A stretch of DNA of 64,000 nucleotides, from assembly GCA_016808115.1 (NCBI GenBank), contig JAEQBH010009513.1, positions 1 through 64,000 on the forward strand. The letters are read 5' to 3'. Numbering within the stretch: the first letter of the stretch is position 1; each line of letters starts with the position of its first letter. The position numbers and the translations under genes are program-made. Source of the stretch: Tetrastigma voinierianum. Lineage: Eukaryota > Streptophyta > Magnoliopsida > Vitales > Vitaceae. Of this stretch, positions 22,623 through 35,557 are shown piece by piece. Below the pieces are notes generated by a model that did not search any database, was not told the DNA's origin, and worked only from the letters and a program-made list of their open reading frames with translations.

Positions 22623-24702
22623 CTTCATAAATTCTGAGGATGAATAGACTTGGTTTGATATATTAATGGAAGGATTAGGGTATCAAAAATGGGGAAAGTT
22701 CCGGTTTGATGGTGGTGTTGAAGGTATGAGTAGATTATGGTGATGATTTGGGATGGGCCGGGATACTAACGGATGATGGGTTGTTTCGCTCCACCCTGCT
22801 TGGATGATGGGTTTACTCAGGAATGAGAATTTTTATTTAAATTTGGGACGGTTGTGATTTGAAATTAATTTCTAATTTTAAAATTTAAAAAATTTTGATT
22901 ATTTATGTGACAGCATTTTTGAAATCTTTATTTATATCTTGTGTTATGATTCCTCTTTTGATTGGATTACTTTAGTTTTATTTTTTTAGAGGAGGTGTTG
23001 TAGAAGGATTTACCAAGTTCATCAAAATGCGAATGAAATAGGTTGAATTAGAAGAATATAGTTAAAAAAAAATTCTCAAATGAATGGTTACATATTAAAC
23101 ATTGACAAAGTTGATAAAAGACTACTCAAAAAGGCCTTTACCCATAGGTATAAAAATGTTGAATATGCACTAAAACTCAGGATATGAAAAAATATTCTGA
23201 TAGTGCATAGATATGAAAGAAATGAAATTGAGTACACATAATGTTTTTTCTCTATTGTAAATTTAATTTGAAAAATGATTGCGAAAAAGTTTTTTTTATA
23301 TTTATTGGTTTTGAAAAACAATAATAGTTTCGTTAGTTGTGAGTTCTATGTTCTAACTACTAATAAATAAAATAAAAAAATTTAAGTAAGAGAAAATGAA
23401 TAATGACTCTTTTGGTAATAGTCTAAACAAATTATTATATTTTGAGGGAGAGTGTTGATCTTCTTTGTTTCCAATTTCATATTTAAAGATCTTTTTCTTT
23501 CTAATATTTTATTTTAGAGAGATTATTTGTTTTTTGTTCGTCATAATACCTTTACAGGGCACTTAGGAAGCTTTGTGGACATAAAGACATTTAACAATAC
23601 CAAGTTACTACCTTTGTTAAGCCTGACAATCCACTGATTTCTTGATATAAACTCTTTTCTTGAGGCATTTGTCATTGTGTGTGCACCTTTAGTGTTATCA
23701 CATCAATTCTCGCAATATAAAGGTAGGTCGGTTTCTATTTTCTTATTATATTAAATAATTTATCTTACTTATATTTAATTTTTCTTAAATTTAAGAATAA
23801 TCGCATTTTTCCTATAAGTATCACTCTTTTCATCTTCATGGAATTTCAATTCTTAAGAGCTATTACAGTAGTAAGAAAACTAAATTGAAATTAGATATCA
23901 ACAATATAATGAGCGATGGTCATTTGTCAAATCATTTGCAATACATCGTTTTGAATTACATTTCATTTATACATAAACTACTTATAAATAAAGGATAAAG
24001 TGATATAGATTGTCAACATTCATCTACATACTATTGTAAATAATTTTATTTCCATAATATAGATATATTGTTTCTAGCAATTTCTTTCTTGGTCGCTTAG
24101 TTACAATGATCATTTAGTAATTAAACATTTTATTATTAAAATTGAAAACTAGGGTTAATTATAAAAATGGTCAAATTTATTATTTGATACATTAATATAA
24201 AACATGAAGGTTTTATCATGTTTTCATATTATATGACCCTTGTTGAATATATATATATTACCTCAATAACTTAAATTTAATAGTTTGATAGCAATTGTAG
24301 TAGATTTGTCCTTTATTGCACATTTAAAACTTATTTTCATCTATAATATGATTACCAAGTCTTTGAAATGTAATATTTGACCTTTTTCTATGTCAAAGTA
24401 AATATTGTGAATCAAAATTCTAAAGTTACGATTTATTTAAAAGCTTAGATTTAATTTTTAATATTTATATTTATTTTTAAATTCCTTTTCTAAGGAATAC
24501 ACATCCTTCAAATTGTTCTACAATGAACTTTCTTATCAAGGACTTCGCAAACAAATGTTTATTGAAAGTTAAATGAAGATCTAACAATTTTAACTGTAAG
24601 AACATGTAATTAGGTTATATGGATGTCTGTTTAGAACTTCATTTTTCTGGCAGATAGTGCAAAATTATCTCATTGTTTTTGATTTGAGTATTATTGTTAA
24701 AC
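22623..24702. repeat. SD2 copy A, middle part
   Basis: This is AT-rich non-coding sequence that aligns with about 41125-43257 of copy B and, for its first part, with 63118-63947 of copy C. A short AT run is at 24247-24258, where copy B has an expanded one. No gene or domain is recognised in it. It is interrupted on the right by a solo LTR at its TAAAC target. Confidence 0.75.
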
Positions 24703-26486
24703 GCTGATGCTGAAAACCCGGTGTTCGTTGACAACCCGTCAACGCATGAATACTTTCGTGAATGTCGGGTAACCCGACACCACTCACAATCGGGCGAGTC
24801 TCGCTTTGTGCGGGGGCTCTACCCCGTGCAACATGTCCCCTGACAGTTTACAGCAGCCACAGGGTCCACATCACGAGTAAAATGGCCACTTGGGCCCATG
24901 CATCAATACTCACAAAATATATATCAACTATATAACAATAGTTCAAGAGTTTTTACATTACTCTTAATTCAAACATATATTAAAAGTTAGAGTTATAATA
25001 CATGTTATACAAAATGAAAATGTCAAAGCCACAATCCGGTTTTCTTCATATGACCTCTGAAGTGAGCGTCGTTCTCACATACCTCCACATATAAATAGTG
25101 ATCCTCGACAAGGTGAGCAATGCCCGGTGTTGATAACTACCACATGGGCTACTCCCACCCTAAGTGCACAATCTTGGCAAACAATCACACTCAAGTAAAT
25201 ATGTGATCTGCCAGATATCTGCATGCCCCGAACCCGTGTCTCGAGTCCTCACCAGGCTCCCTCACACATGCCTAAGCCAAATCTGCAGTAAAATACAGTT
25301 TCAAAACAAAAGCTTTTTGTTCCGGCTTGCTACCGGGTCGGTAAACATATTGGACTACCCTCCAAGGCAAATCTGTTGGATAACCTTCCGAAACAATTCA
25401 TGGGCCTCAGCGTGAATTGTTGGAATGATATCTGACCTGATTCTCCGAAAATCTTAGTGAAATTCCTTTTTCACAAACATTTTCCTTTTATTTTCTTTCA
25501 TGCCATGCACTCATCGTCAAAAATTCCTTTCTAGAAACATTTTCCTTTTATTTTCTTTCATCCAAGCCTCCTCCTAATATTCTAGGGTGCCACTAGTGCA
25601 TATGAAATGCATTATCAAATTCAACAACTCATGCTAATATATAAAACATGTATATATTAACATAATTAATTCACACAATTCATGTTATTAAATTCACATC
25701 AATAACACCAAAGTGCAGCTCACATGGGCTAATTATGAAATACAAACTTAATTCATTTTAGATAATCAATAACAAAGATCACACGAAATCACGTGAACGG
25801 TGAGAGCCTCGGGTGCCTTGTTCACGGCCCTAATTAGAGCTTTTCTCCCTCGGTTCAAATGTTTTGAGACCCGAAATTACGAGCTAAATCAAGCCTCGAG
25901 GAAAATCCCTAACAATTCACATGGCTCTTAGTAAGAATGCACAAGTAGGAGCCCACCTCTTTGGAGTTGGCGGAACTCCACGCCGTCGGTGTCACGCGTG
26001 GCCTTGCCCGTAGAACAACTTTACTTCTTGGCTCGGGCGAGCAGAGCGGTCGAACGACGGGAAATCTAGAGAAATAACTCTCTCTCTCTCTCTCTAAAAA
26101 CTCAAAACCTCACTCCATATAGATTTGGTCTCATACGCACGTTTTATTCTTCAAATTGAAGAAGAAAACTATTCATGTTTTTGTCTTTATTCAATTAACA
26201 TTTTAAAAATTCCCATCATGTCCCTAAGTTTTGGATTTTGTCACATGAGTACATGTTTTAGGTGACTTTTGTCACATCACATTCTCTAAAAACCGTTTCT
26301 GACACCCGACACTCGATGCCTCAGCGTGAAATTAAACTGTCTCGGAAATCGGCGTGGTAGCTAGATTCGAGAAGATTCCCAGCGGTGAAGTCCGTTTGTC
26401 GCTAAGGATCTAGAAAAATTTCGGATATTGATCAAAATTACTATTTTACCATTTTTCAGAAAATTGGAATTTTCTCGGGTCTTACA
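24703..26486 (-). mobile_element. Solo LTR in SD2 copy A
   Basis: This 1,784 bp minus-strand LTR is of the same superfamily as 6904-8736. It opens with a decayed end and the repeat GTTGAC-AACCC-GTCAAC (24727-24743), and closes CGGGTCTTACA. It has a perfect 5-bp target duplication TAAAC at 24698-24702 and 26487-26491. The unoccupied site is preserved in SD2 copy B near 43258-43270, which proves the insertion point. The hairpin TGTCGGGT/ACCCGACA is intact at 24763-24779. A CT run (about 26080-26096) corresponds to the AG run of the plus-strand LTRs. Confidence 0.88.
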
Positions 26487-26491
26487 TAAAC

Positions 26492-26617
26492 ATTCATAAG
26501 TGGAGTGTCATGTATGTTTTTACACGGATAGAATAAGTTAATTACCAAGTTTATACAAAGAAATGCTTGTTGACAAATAGTTATGTCAAAAAGTTTATGA
26601 CTATTTACTTCAATAGT
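26492..26617. repeat. SD2 copy A, right end
   Basis: It matches 43271-43385 of copy B, then departs at about 26618 into sequence homologous to the LTR-copia chimera. Copy B continues instead into the DUF295-side region. Confidence 0.7.
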
Positions 26618-27886
26618 GAGCTTGAGTCAAGTTCATGGGATATAATTTGAACTGACGAGCCGAAATAAATCGCTTCAAATATAATCGAACTTTGAGCGGG
26701 TGGACACGTGGCATGGCGATGGGCCACATCAACAAACTTAAGTTTGGACAAAGAGGAATTAGGGCTAGAAGAGCCCATTTTCACTGGTTTAACGAGAGAG
26801 GAGAGGAAAGAAGAAGAGGAGAGCGAGGCTTCCTCGAATCTTGGAGTTGTTGGTTGATTTCGTAAGTCAAGAAACGAAAGTTCATCACATCGACGAGGGG
26901 TATGTGTGGGTACTTGCAAAGGGGAATTTCACTGAAGATCCAAGAGGGGAGATTTTGGGAAATAAAAGTTGTCGAGTTTAGGTTCCTACCTACCCGTGTA
27001 TCACACTACTAGAGGTAAGGGATTCTTATACCTTGGCTTACTTTCCATATTTGATTCGGGAAAGAGGTTTTTGTTTAAGGGCATGTTTATTGCCTTGAGA
27101 AAAATAGGGTTTCGGGTTATGTTGATGTTTCTTCGCGAGGCGAATCTTCCCATGGAAGGTTGGTTCTTTTCATTGAAGGAAGGCTCGCCTGGGCGAAGAA
27201 GTGCCTAGGCGGGCATGCACACCTAAGCAGAGCCGGGGACGTGAAGATGGATTACGGTTTGCCTAGGAAAACCACTTACGCTAGGCAAACCATACGCCCT
27301 AAGCGGTAAATTTACCTAGGCGAAGGTAGGCTACGCCCAGGCGAGGAAACACCGCTGTGTTCAAGGCACATTCTTGTGGCCATTTTAAGGGTCGGCCTCG
27401 TAGCGGTTTGTATTATTCACGGCTTGCCCAAGGTCTATTGAGACTTATTTAGTGTGTCATTGCTTGACTAAGAGTGACATGTTTAGATGTCAATATGGGT
27501 TCTCTAACATGTTTACATGATGCGTTAATTGTGTGAAATGGCCGCCAGCAAGCGATTGTGAGTGTGCCACTGCCCGACAATAATGATACCTATTTAGATG
27601 TCAATATGAAATTGCTCCAACGTATTGACATGTGATGGTGTTATGTGCAATGGCTATTACATGGTTTTGCTATGGGTGTGTCATTTTGGATCATAGAATA
27701 ACATGTTGAATAAATGTTAATATATGGTGGCATGATATATTGACGCCAGATGATGGCGTATGGAAGTCATATACGAGATGATGTGATTTCCATGACCTTT
27801 GGTAAGTGGTGTGGATTGTGTTGTCTATGTAGCATTCATTTATGCATGTGACATGACGCAACATTCAATGAGTATATTAGGTGCAT
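26618..27886 (+). repeat. Truncated LTR portion of LTR-copia chimera, copy A
   Basis: It is homologous to 58687-59886 (copy C) and 34381-35557 (copy B). This is the 5' and middle part of a gypsy-type LTR, lacking its first ~270 bases here. It contains the CCTAGG repeat cluster at about 27195-27345. It ends abruptly at GCATATGCAAATGGAC, where copia sequence begins. No coding sequence is seen in it. Confidence 0.7.
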
Positions 27887-29140
27887 ATGCAAATGGACAT
27901 GAGGGCCTTCTTAACGTGTATCTACATGGCCAAGTGTTTTTGCTCAACCTAAAGGGTTTGAAGAGCCTCTTCATTCTGATCATGTTTACAAACTAAAAAA
28001 AGGCTCTCTATGGACTAAAACAAGCCCCATGGGCTTGGTATGAGATACTCACGCAATATCTTCTAAGAGGGGGTTACACATGAGGGGGAGCATATCATAC
28101 TATCTTCACTCATAAACGTCAAAACGAGGTTATTGTCATTCATTTCTATGTGAATGACATAATCTTCAGGTCCACATCCCAACACTTAGTGCAACAATTT
28201 TCCAGACCAATTGGCACAAAATTTGAAATGAAGGCCTAGTCGGATGGAGAACTTACATTACTTTTTAGGTCTTGAGTCGAGTCAAAACAACTCAAGGATC
28301 TTTATCTCACATGAAAAATATGCTAAGGACGTGGTCACTAAGTTTGGACTTGGTTGAAGTAAACATCGAAGAACCCCAATAGGAACCCATGACAATATTA
28401 CTAAAAATGAAGCAGAGAACAGTGTTGACCAGACTCTTTACAAGAGCATGATTGGAAGCTTGTTGTATCTTACTGCAAGCCGTTTAGATGTATGTTATAG
28501 TATATGGGAGTTTGTGCGCAATACCAAGTAAGTCCCAATGATAGTCATCTTCTAGCAGTCAAGAAGATCATCAAATATGTTAGAAAAACAGTTGCCTATG
28601 GTATCTAGTACACTTGAGACACCATGTCTTGCCTAGTTAGTTACTGTGATTTTGATTGGGCTAGAAACTCGGATGACAAACAAAGCACCTCCAAAGGTGT
28701 TTCTTGCTTGGCCATAACCTTGTGTTCTGGTTCAATAGAAAACAAAGCTACATATCCCTTTCCATAGCCGAGGCAAAATGTATAGCAATTGGTAGTGGAT
28801 GCACACAACTAATTGGATGAGAAATATGCTTAACGACTATGGAGTCTGTGGAGAAGTCAAAACACTATATTGTGACAATCTTAGCGATATTTGTACCTCG
28901 AAAATAAAGTTCCACATTCAAGAACCAAAATTTGATGATATGACGCACCACTACATTGGAAACTAGGTTGTGGACAAAATTAATGATCGAGGCACGTCTC
29001 ACGAATATAAACTAGTAGACATCTTCACGGATTGGAAGAGCTTAGGGTATGAATCTCTTCAATCATCCTGTGGATATGCATTGTGGAGTATATGTAAGGC
29101 CTTTATCTTTTCGAACTATACATTAAACATCTTGTTGTTT
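27887..29140 (+). pseudogene. Ty1/copia RT-RNase H remnant, copy A
   Basis: Copia pol begins in the middle of RT. It shows YLHG and PKGF (about 27915-27960), then HVYKLKK and LYGLKQAPWAWYE (about 27983-28045). The catalytic box follows as FYVNDIIF (about 28146-28170), with Asn for the first Asp of the usual YVDD. RNase H follows: a DFDWARNSDDKQST stretch (about 28650-28690), LVFWFNRKQ (about 28725-28745), and the terminal ADIFT-like residues (about 29010-29030). Gag, protease, integrase and the N-terminal RT are absent. Frameshifts and stops are present. The RNase H sequence resembles the plant SIRE-type copia elements, an impression only. Confidence 0.83.
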
Positions 29141-29308
29141 AGGATACTACTTGATAAGCCTAAATCACAGTGGGGAGGAAGCCCTACACTATGTTGCTTC
29201 GACGCCAAAGGATTTAATAATCAATTTAGTTATTGGATTATGTAAACTTTTATATGATCCAAAATTGCAATAAAGAATATGTATATCGTTTTCTTACGAG
29301 CAACGTTA
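29141..29308 (+). repeat. Copia 3' tail, copy A
   Basis: It matches 36485-36664 (copy B) and 61145-61310 (copy C), ending at GAGCAACGTTAA. From 29309 the sequence switches to the C-terminal end of a minus-strand gypsy integrase, so the tail is cut by that element. Confidence 0.65.
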
Positions 29309-30955
29309 AAGCCAAATGGTACGCTACAGTGCCTACCTTCTCGAGTATCTCAAAGGGCCCAATAAACCTCGGCTTGATGGCTTCCCGCTTGCCGAACGAC
29401 CCTCCTCTCTTAGGCATCACCTTGAGAGCGTGATCTCGACCTCGAACTCTAAATTCGGCGTCGTACATGACATAAGCTCTTACGCCGACTCTGAGGCTAT
29501 GAGAAGAAGTTGTCGTATCAAGCTCATCTTCTTTGAGGTGTCTCCTAATCGGTCGGGGACCGTTGATGGAGCTCTCTCCCACCTCGGTTCAACATATCGG
29601 TGATCATGGCCTCCCTCCTGATGCCTCATATTGTGCCATCTGTATACTCGCCTGATAACTGTTGTTATAGGTGAATTCTACTAAGGACAAGTGCTCCTCC
29701 CAGCTACCCTTATGATCCAGGACGCATGCTCGCAGCATGTCCTCTAACACCTGTATGGTCCTCTCTGACTGACCATCTGTCTGTGGGTGGAAAGTTGTAC
29801 TCATGGTCAGCCATGCGCCCATAGCCTTTTGGAAAATCTTCCAAAAGTGCGCTGTAAACCTCGGGTCTCTATCCGACACTATGGATACTGGTACTCCATG
29901 TAGCCGGACTATCTCTCGAATATACAACTGGTAGAATCTCTCAATGTGAAGATTAAATCCATGGCTAGAAAATGTCTTGGAGCTTAGGTAGGTCGATCCC
30001 ATATCGCCCATACCGCAATCATGTCCTTGGTGTAAATCGAGTGAGTCGCCAAAATCCGTCGTGACATGCCACTTCCACTAAAGCCACCTCGATGGATGAA
30101 GTAGCTATGCGGCTTACGGTGCTCAACCTTAACTGGCATTACGTGAGACATCGCCAAACAAAGTCCCTACGTGTCTCTTCGTCGCTCTAGTAGTATTTGC
30201 GGCGAAGATCACGCCACACAGATCACCTGCGATCAAATCGAGGAAGCCGTGAAACTCCACACGAATCTCCTCTCTTAAATCGGTCAGGCCCAGGGAACCA
30301 CTACGAGTCCTCTATACTCGAAGACTACCATGCAGTGGATGGTCCGACCCTCGTCACTATTTTTGACGTATCCGATCCACTGATGGACCGCGATCTCAGC
30401 GTCCACGTCACACGGGACTCGATCCACTCTGCTCCAACGAGCGGTGTAGCTACTAAACTCCCCAACGTACCCTGAGTCTGCTCGCGGTACTATAGCCCAA
30501 ACTGTCCCATAGTCTCGAGCATCCGCCATTCCCGGGAAGCTATACTAGCAAATGCTCCCCTTGACTTATTGATGCGCCGGCCGCCCACATTTACGTGCAG
30601 GGATGGTAATGCAAAGTAAAAGTCATAATCCTCTAGGAACTCCATCGTCTGCGTTGCCTCATGTTGAAGTCCGTACTTGAAAATATACTTAGGACTTTTG
30701 TGAATTAAGGTACACCTCGAAATCCTCGCCATATAAGTGAGTAGGCGCCAAATCTTGGCGAAGACTACGACCGCCAACTCCATCGTGTGTGGGGGTAATT
30801 CTGCTCATGATTCTTCAGCGACGGGGGAACCATAGCTACTACCCTCCGGGACTATATCAAAACACATCTAGTATAGCCCTCGAGGCGTCGCAGCCTACTT
30901 GTGTACCCCTGTCCCCGCCGGCTCTGAGACTCCACAGGCAGCCGCGTGATGAAGC
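29309..30955 (-). pseudogene. RT C-terminus, RNase H and integrase of truncated gypsy
   Basis: Read on the minus strand. The RT end shows GYTS... and a decayed CVLM stretch (about 30850-30910). RNase H begins MELAVVVFA with KSPKYIF (about 30690-30783). The integrase core is well preserved at 29604-30011: HGVPVSIVSDRDPRF, then TFHPQTDGQSERTIQVLED, then VEFTYNNSYQASI, giving catalytic Asp and Glu residues. The C-terminal domain follows with RFIGPFEILEKVG (about 29310-29370). Reading frames are broken between these parts. The chromodomain expected next is missing because the element is cut at 29309. Confidence 0.85.
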
Positions 30956-31377
30956 GAGTATCCGGAAAATACTTGCCCATGAAAAGATCATGGAACTCTA
31001 CCCAAGTCATTGCCTCTAGATCTCTAGAGGTCTTTGCCCAATTCCACCATACTTGGGCCTCGCCCCTCCCAGGCCTGAAATGGCTAGCGTTTGATCCCCA
31101 GTCGGTAATAGAGGTAATCTCCACGTAGCCTCAGCTTCGACCCGCGTAGACCAATGAGTCGCCAACGCCGGATCTCCTCCCCACATGAATATCGAGAGGA
31201 TGATGTGCCACTGAACCTTTGGAGGTTACTCGGGACCTCCATGGCTACTCTTTGCATTAGCTTGTACCGTGCGGCAGCCGCAGTCCACGACCCCGGCAAG
31301 GCCTGCTGGTCAAATGCTGGTGGTGTCTGACCAGTACCTCGTGGACGACCCCTACGTCCTCGCCCTCGACTAGCCAT
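30956..31377 (-). pseudogene. gag N-terminal part of truncated gypsy
   Basis: The gag start is at 31377 on the minus strand, beginning MASRGRGRRGRPRGTGQ. The same start context (TTTGACATGTGTAG just before ATG) occurs at 16307 and 55307. It continues to capsid residues WVEFHDLFMGKYFPD (about 30960-31010) and then joins RT C-terminal sequence. The zinc knuckle, protease and most of RT are therefore deleted. A frameshift lies near 31100. Confidence 0.8.
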
Positions 31378-31751
31378 CTACACATGTCAAATGGCAAGTT
31401 AAGATTCAATGCAGTATCTCTAAGGTGTAAACCACAACTCGAGACACTATTTATATACTAAAAACATTTGCCACAATGTCCATGCATTCGCCGTGTCTGA
31501 GACAATAAGTTCATATATTAAATCATATTTAACAAAACAAACAACAAATTTTTTTTTTTTTACATGTACCATTTACCCTAAACACCTAATTAGCACAACA
31601 CACAACACAAAATCAAATCACACATCACATTTCATTCACCAACATGCACAAGGATGCATGATCTAACCGTTCCCATCAAGTCTAGTAATCATTATACTTA
31701 TGCTCTCATTACAAGCTCCCAATTGTCGTTAACCTTAGCTCGTGCAAGGTA
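31378..31751 (-). other. Leader and decayed primer site of truncated gypsy
   Basis: Untranslated leader lies between the LTR and gag. Next to the LTR (31730-31751) the minus strand reads ACCTTGCACGAGCTAAGGTT where related elements have TTGGTATCAGAGCTAAGGTT, so the tRNA-iMet site is recognisable but decayed. A T-run is at about 31549-31561. Confidence 0.55.
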
Positions 31752-34380
31752 CGTGAGCCCCATTCAGGGTCCCGTTGACCACTGTCAACTTGTGAAATAC
31801 TTGTGTCTCATATCATGAGACCTATACATGAGTAAAATGGCTACATTGGCCCATACATCCATACTCACAAAAATGTATATTTATATAAAGGAGTTAATTT
31901 TAATTATCCCAAAGTGGGTCTTTTGCAGTTTTTACAAAATACATAACAAGGCCATATATGGCCATTTCTTGCGTCTCTAAGAACTTCCGGATGCGTCCCA
32001 TCCCGGGTGATCCTTGGGTGCACAGAAATAATTTTCCCTCGACAAGGGTGAGCAATGCCTAGTAATTGGAATTATCCCTACATGGGTTACTTTCCACCCT
32101 AGTGCACATGCAATAGCGCAAACATTCGAAGCAAACATATATGTTCCTACTCAAATGTCTACATGATATGGATGAGAATGTGACCCACCCATTCTCATGT
32201 CTCAAGTCCTCACTGACTCCTTCACGCATGCCTAAGCCAAATGTGAGAAAAAATCATTTTCGAAACAAAAGATTTTTGTTCTCGAAAGCATCATACCGAG
32301 TTTCGGTAAATATATTGGACTACCCTCCGAGGAAAATTGCTGGATCATTTTTCAAAAGCAGTCGTAAGATTCATTTCACGAGATGAACTATTGGACAACT
32401 CTCAAGGCAATTCTTGGAAGGGTATTTTCCTTGAAATTCCTTTCACAACCATTTTCCTTTTTCTTTCATGTCATGCACTCACCCCTATTACTCTAGGTTC
32501 CCGGGTGCATATGAAATGCAATATGCCATTTCACAAGAATTCATGTTAAGATATAAGGCATGCATATATATATTAACGAGCAACATTAACATACCATGGA
32601 TAAATATAACTGATACATATAATTCTGCCCCATGAACAACCCATGTTAATACATCATACAACATACATTAACAATTCATATTCACACTGCATGTTATTCA
32701 CACAAGCCATAACACACAACCTAACTGGCCAGACCTAACATGCTCGATTGGCTAATGTCCTCCACAGGAACATGGATGCAATCTTGACTCAATGGTATTT
32801 CCATAGATTCCAAGAACACTCGAAACAGAGTTCGGACGAAGAAGTTATGACCTTCCGAAGTTGAAGGTCACACATCACTAGGCAGTCCTACCCGGACAAC
32901 CTACCTTACTTTCCCGGGAGCCCCTCTCCAGCCAGATCTAATACCCAATGCCCTCCATAGGCATACGGATGGAATCTTGACTCAATTTAATTTCACTAAG
33001 TCAAGAACACACAGGAGTTCGGATGAAGAAGTTATGACCTTCGAGTTGGAGGTCACACATGACCTAAAGCGACCTTGCAGAAGCAAGCCTACCTTACCTA
33101 CCAATTCCCATACAGCTGGCTCATCACCCACTTCCATCCAAAGGCATCCGGATGGAAAACTTGAGTCTAGAACAAAATCGGAGTTGGGCGAAGGAAGTTA
33201 TGACCTTCCGAAGTTGGAGGTCATGCATGATCCTAGCTAGACGGAACCCATCAGGGGTGAACCCATCCGGGGCCGGCTGACCCAGCCGAACAACCCTTCC
33301 ATTAGACTGTTTAGGGTAAACGGACCATAACTTGGGCTACCAAGGTTTGATTTGAGAAATTCAAAAGCCTAACACCAAGTTCACTGACGTGGCTATAATT
33401 TACTTGAAGGACTTACTATCAAAATCCCTTTATTTCCTACCCAAATACCAGTTCTAAGGTCCGGTTAATGTGTACTACCACAATATGGAAGCTTCCCATA
33501 GTTTAAACACAACCAAACATTCCCCTTAGGGCAAGACAACCAACACCATTTTCATTTTAACCTAACACATAAAATGGCACACAAGAGGACAATTACTTAG
33601 TCTAAAATCATTCCACCAGACGTCAGAAAACATTTCAGGAATCTCAACATCTTGTCCCGAAAGTCTTGGGACGGTTCCTCCACCTCCGGCTCACACAACC
33701 CATGCCATTTGAATGGCCCTTAGACAAAAATTAAACCAAGTAGGAGAAAACCCTTTACCTCTTGGGTTTTGTCAAAACTCTCAACTCCAGGTCTCGATCA
33801 CGAAGCCCATACTTAGTGAGGTTAAACTCTTATCTTGCTCACTTCCGAGGCAGTAGGCCGTTCGTCGGAAATTTAGAGAAGGTGGAGTCTCTCTCAAAAC
33901 TCTCTCTTTTTCTTCCTCTTTCTTTTCTACTCTTTTCTTTTCTCCCATCCCACTGCTTGGTCCAAGATGGGCTAAGAGCTTGTCCTTTCACTTGCCACAT
34001 GTCCAATTTCTCATTGGCTCTTAGGATTTCCCTTATCCTCTTATCCATCTACCCTGGATTTCCCTCCAATGACATGATGTCACATGTCACCTATAGACCA
34101 TACTTGAGCTCATTATTTGACTTGCTCACATCTTGACATGTGCCTCAATGTGAGCCACTCAACACCTGCCACATGTCATGCGTCACTCTCGGTGCCTCGA
34201 AAAACGTGAAATTTTGACTGTCTCGGAATTCGATGAAATTTGACACGGTAGCAAGATTTTGCAAGACGATTCCAACGGTGAAGTTTGTTTCGTCATCCGA
34301 GATCTAGAAAAATTTCGGGTTTTGACCGAAATTACCATTTTACCCTTTTTCAAAAAATTCGAATTTTCCCGGGTTTTACA
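31752..34380 (-). repeat. 5' LTR of truncated gypsy
   Basis: This LTR of about 2.6 kb is on the minus strand; its plus-strand right end is CCCGGGTTTTACA at 34368-34380. It has the paired inverted repeats GTTGAC-CACT-GTCAAC (about 31784-31799) and GTCTCAT-ATC-ATGAGAC (about 31806-31822). About 32780-33260 holds three tandem-like units carrying GAAGTTATGACCTTCGAAGTTGGAGGTCA-type motifs. The open frames at 32977-33240 and 33762-34136 fall within the LTR and show no known domain. Confidence 0.78.
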
Positions 34381-35557
34381 TTATCGAACATGAACGAGGG
34401 TGGACACATGGCACGATGTGGGCCACACATCCAACAAACTTAAGTTTGGACAAAGAGGAATTCGGGCTAGAAGGCCCATTTTCTGATTTGGTAGAGAGAG
34501 AGGAGATGAGAGAAAGAGAGGAGAGCAAGGCTTCCTCCCGCAGTCTTTGGAGTTTGGTTGGTCGGTTTCGTCGGGCCCGAGAATGAAAGTTCATCCCATC
34601 GACGAGGGGTATGTGTGGGTACCTCCAAAGGGGAATTTCGCTAAAGATCCAAGAGGGGAGATTTCGGGAAATCGAAGTTGTTGGGCTTAGGTTGCTTCCT
34701 ACTCGTGTGTCACACTACTAAAGGTAAGGGATTCTTCCTACCTTGGCTTACTTTCTATCTTTGGACCAGGAAAAGAGGGTTATTTGTTTAAGGGCTGTTT
34801 GGCCGAGCAAGCAGGGGGTTTTTCGGGTTATGCTCGATGTGTTTCCTTGCCTAGGCGAATCATCCCGGGGGAAGGTTGGTTCTTCGCCTAAAGCGAAGGG
34901 AGTCCATACAAACTAGGCTTGCACACCCTAAGGCGAACTCGAGGACAATGAAGATGGACTTTACGGTTGCTGGGCAAACCACTTTGCCTAGGCGAAGGTA
35001 GGCTATGCCTGGTGGTAGGCTCTTGTTCGAGGCCTGTTCTTGTGGCTGTTTAGAGATCATTGTCGTGGCTTGGTTTTGTGATTGTTGTGGCATGCCCGGG
35101 GCCATTGTATTGCCTTGTTTGAGGTGTGTCATTTCTTGACCCCAAGAGTGACATATTTAGATGTCGATATGGGTGCTCTAACATGTTGACATGTGATGAG
35201 TTGATGTGTGCAATTGCCATGACATGGCTTGATTGTGACTGTGCCACTACTTGACAATGTGGTGACATATTTTGATGTCCATATGAGTACTCCAACATAT
35301 TGACATGTGATTAATTGTTATGTGCAATAGCTGTGCATGACCTTATGTGTCATTTCTTGGTAATAGAATAACATGTTGAATGTAAATGTTAATATATGCT
35401 TGTATGATATATTGACATGAATGAAATGATGTATGGAAGTCATATGTAGGTGATGTGATTTCCATGACACGGGTAAGTGGTGTGGATTGTGTTGTCCATG
35501 TAGCATTCATTATGCATGTGACATGACATGACATGCAATGGTATATTGCATTGCATA
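34381..35557 (+). repeat. Truncated LTR portion of LTR-copia chimera, copy B
   Basis: It is homologous to 26660-27886 and 58745-59886. Its left end is cut by the gypsy element at 34380. It retains the GA-rich stretch (about 34495-34530) and a reduced CCTAGG cluster (about 34850-35010). It ends at the same ATTGCATATGCAAA junction with copia. Confidence 0.7.

Larger units (their letters stand above)
29309..34380 (-). mobile_element. Truncated, internally deleted gypsy element, reverse orientation
   Basis: On the minus strand the order is 5' LTR (31752-34380), decayed primer site, leader, gag start (31377), then a jump to the end of RT, RNase H and integrase, stopping at 29309 before any chromodomain. 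The 3' LTR is missing. It abuts the copia tail of copy A on the left and the LTR portion of copia copy B on the right. No target duplication can be expected because the 3' end is lost. Its LTR belongs to the same superfamily as the others in the window. Confidence 0.82.

Noticed and set aside
32977..33240. An 87-residue open frame
   Set aside because: It falls inside the minus-strand LTR and follows its tandem units; no known domain.
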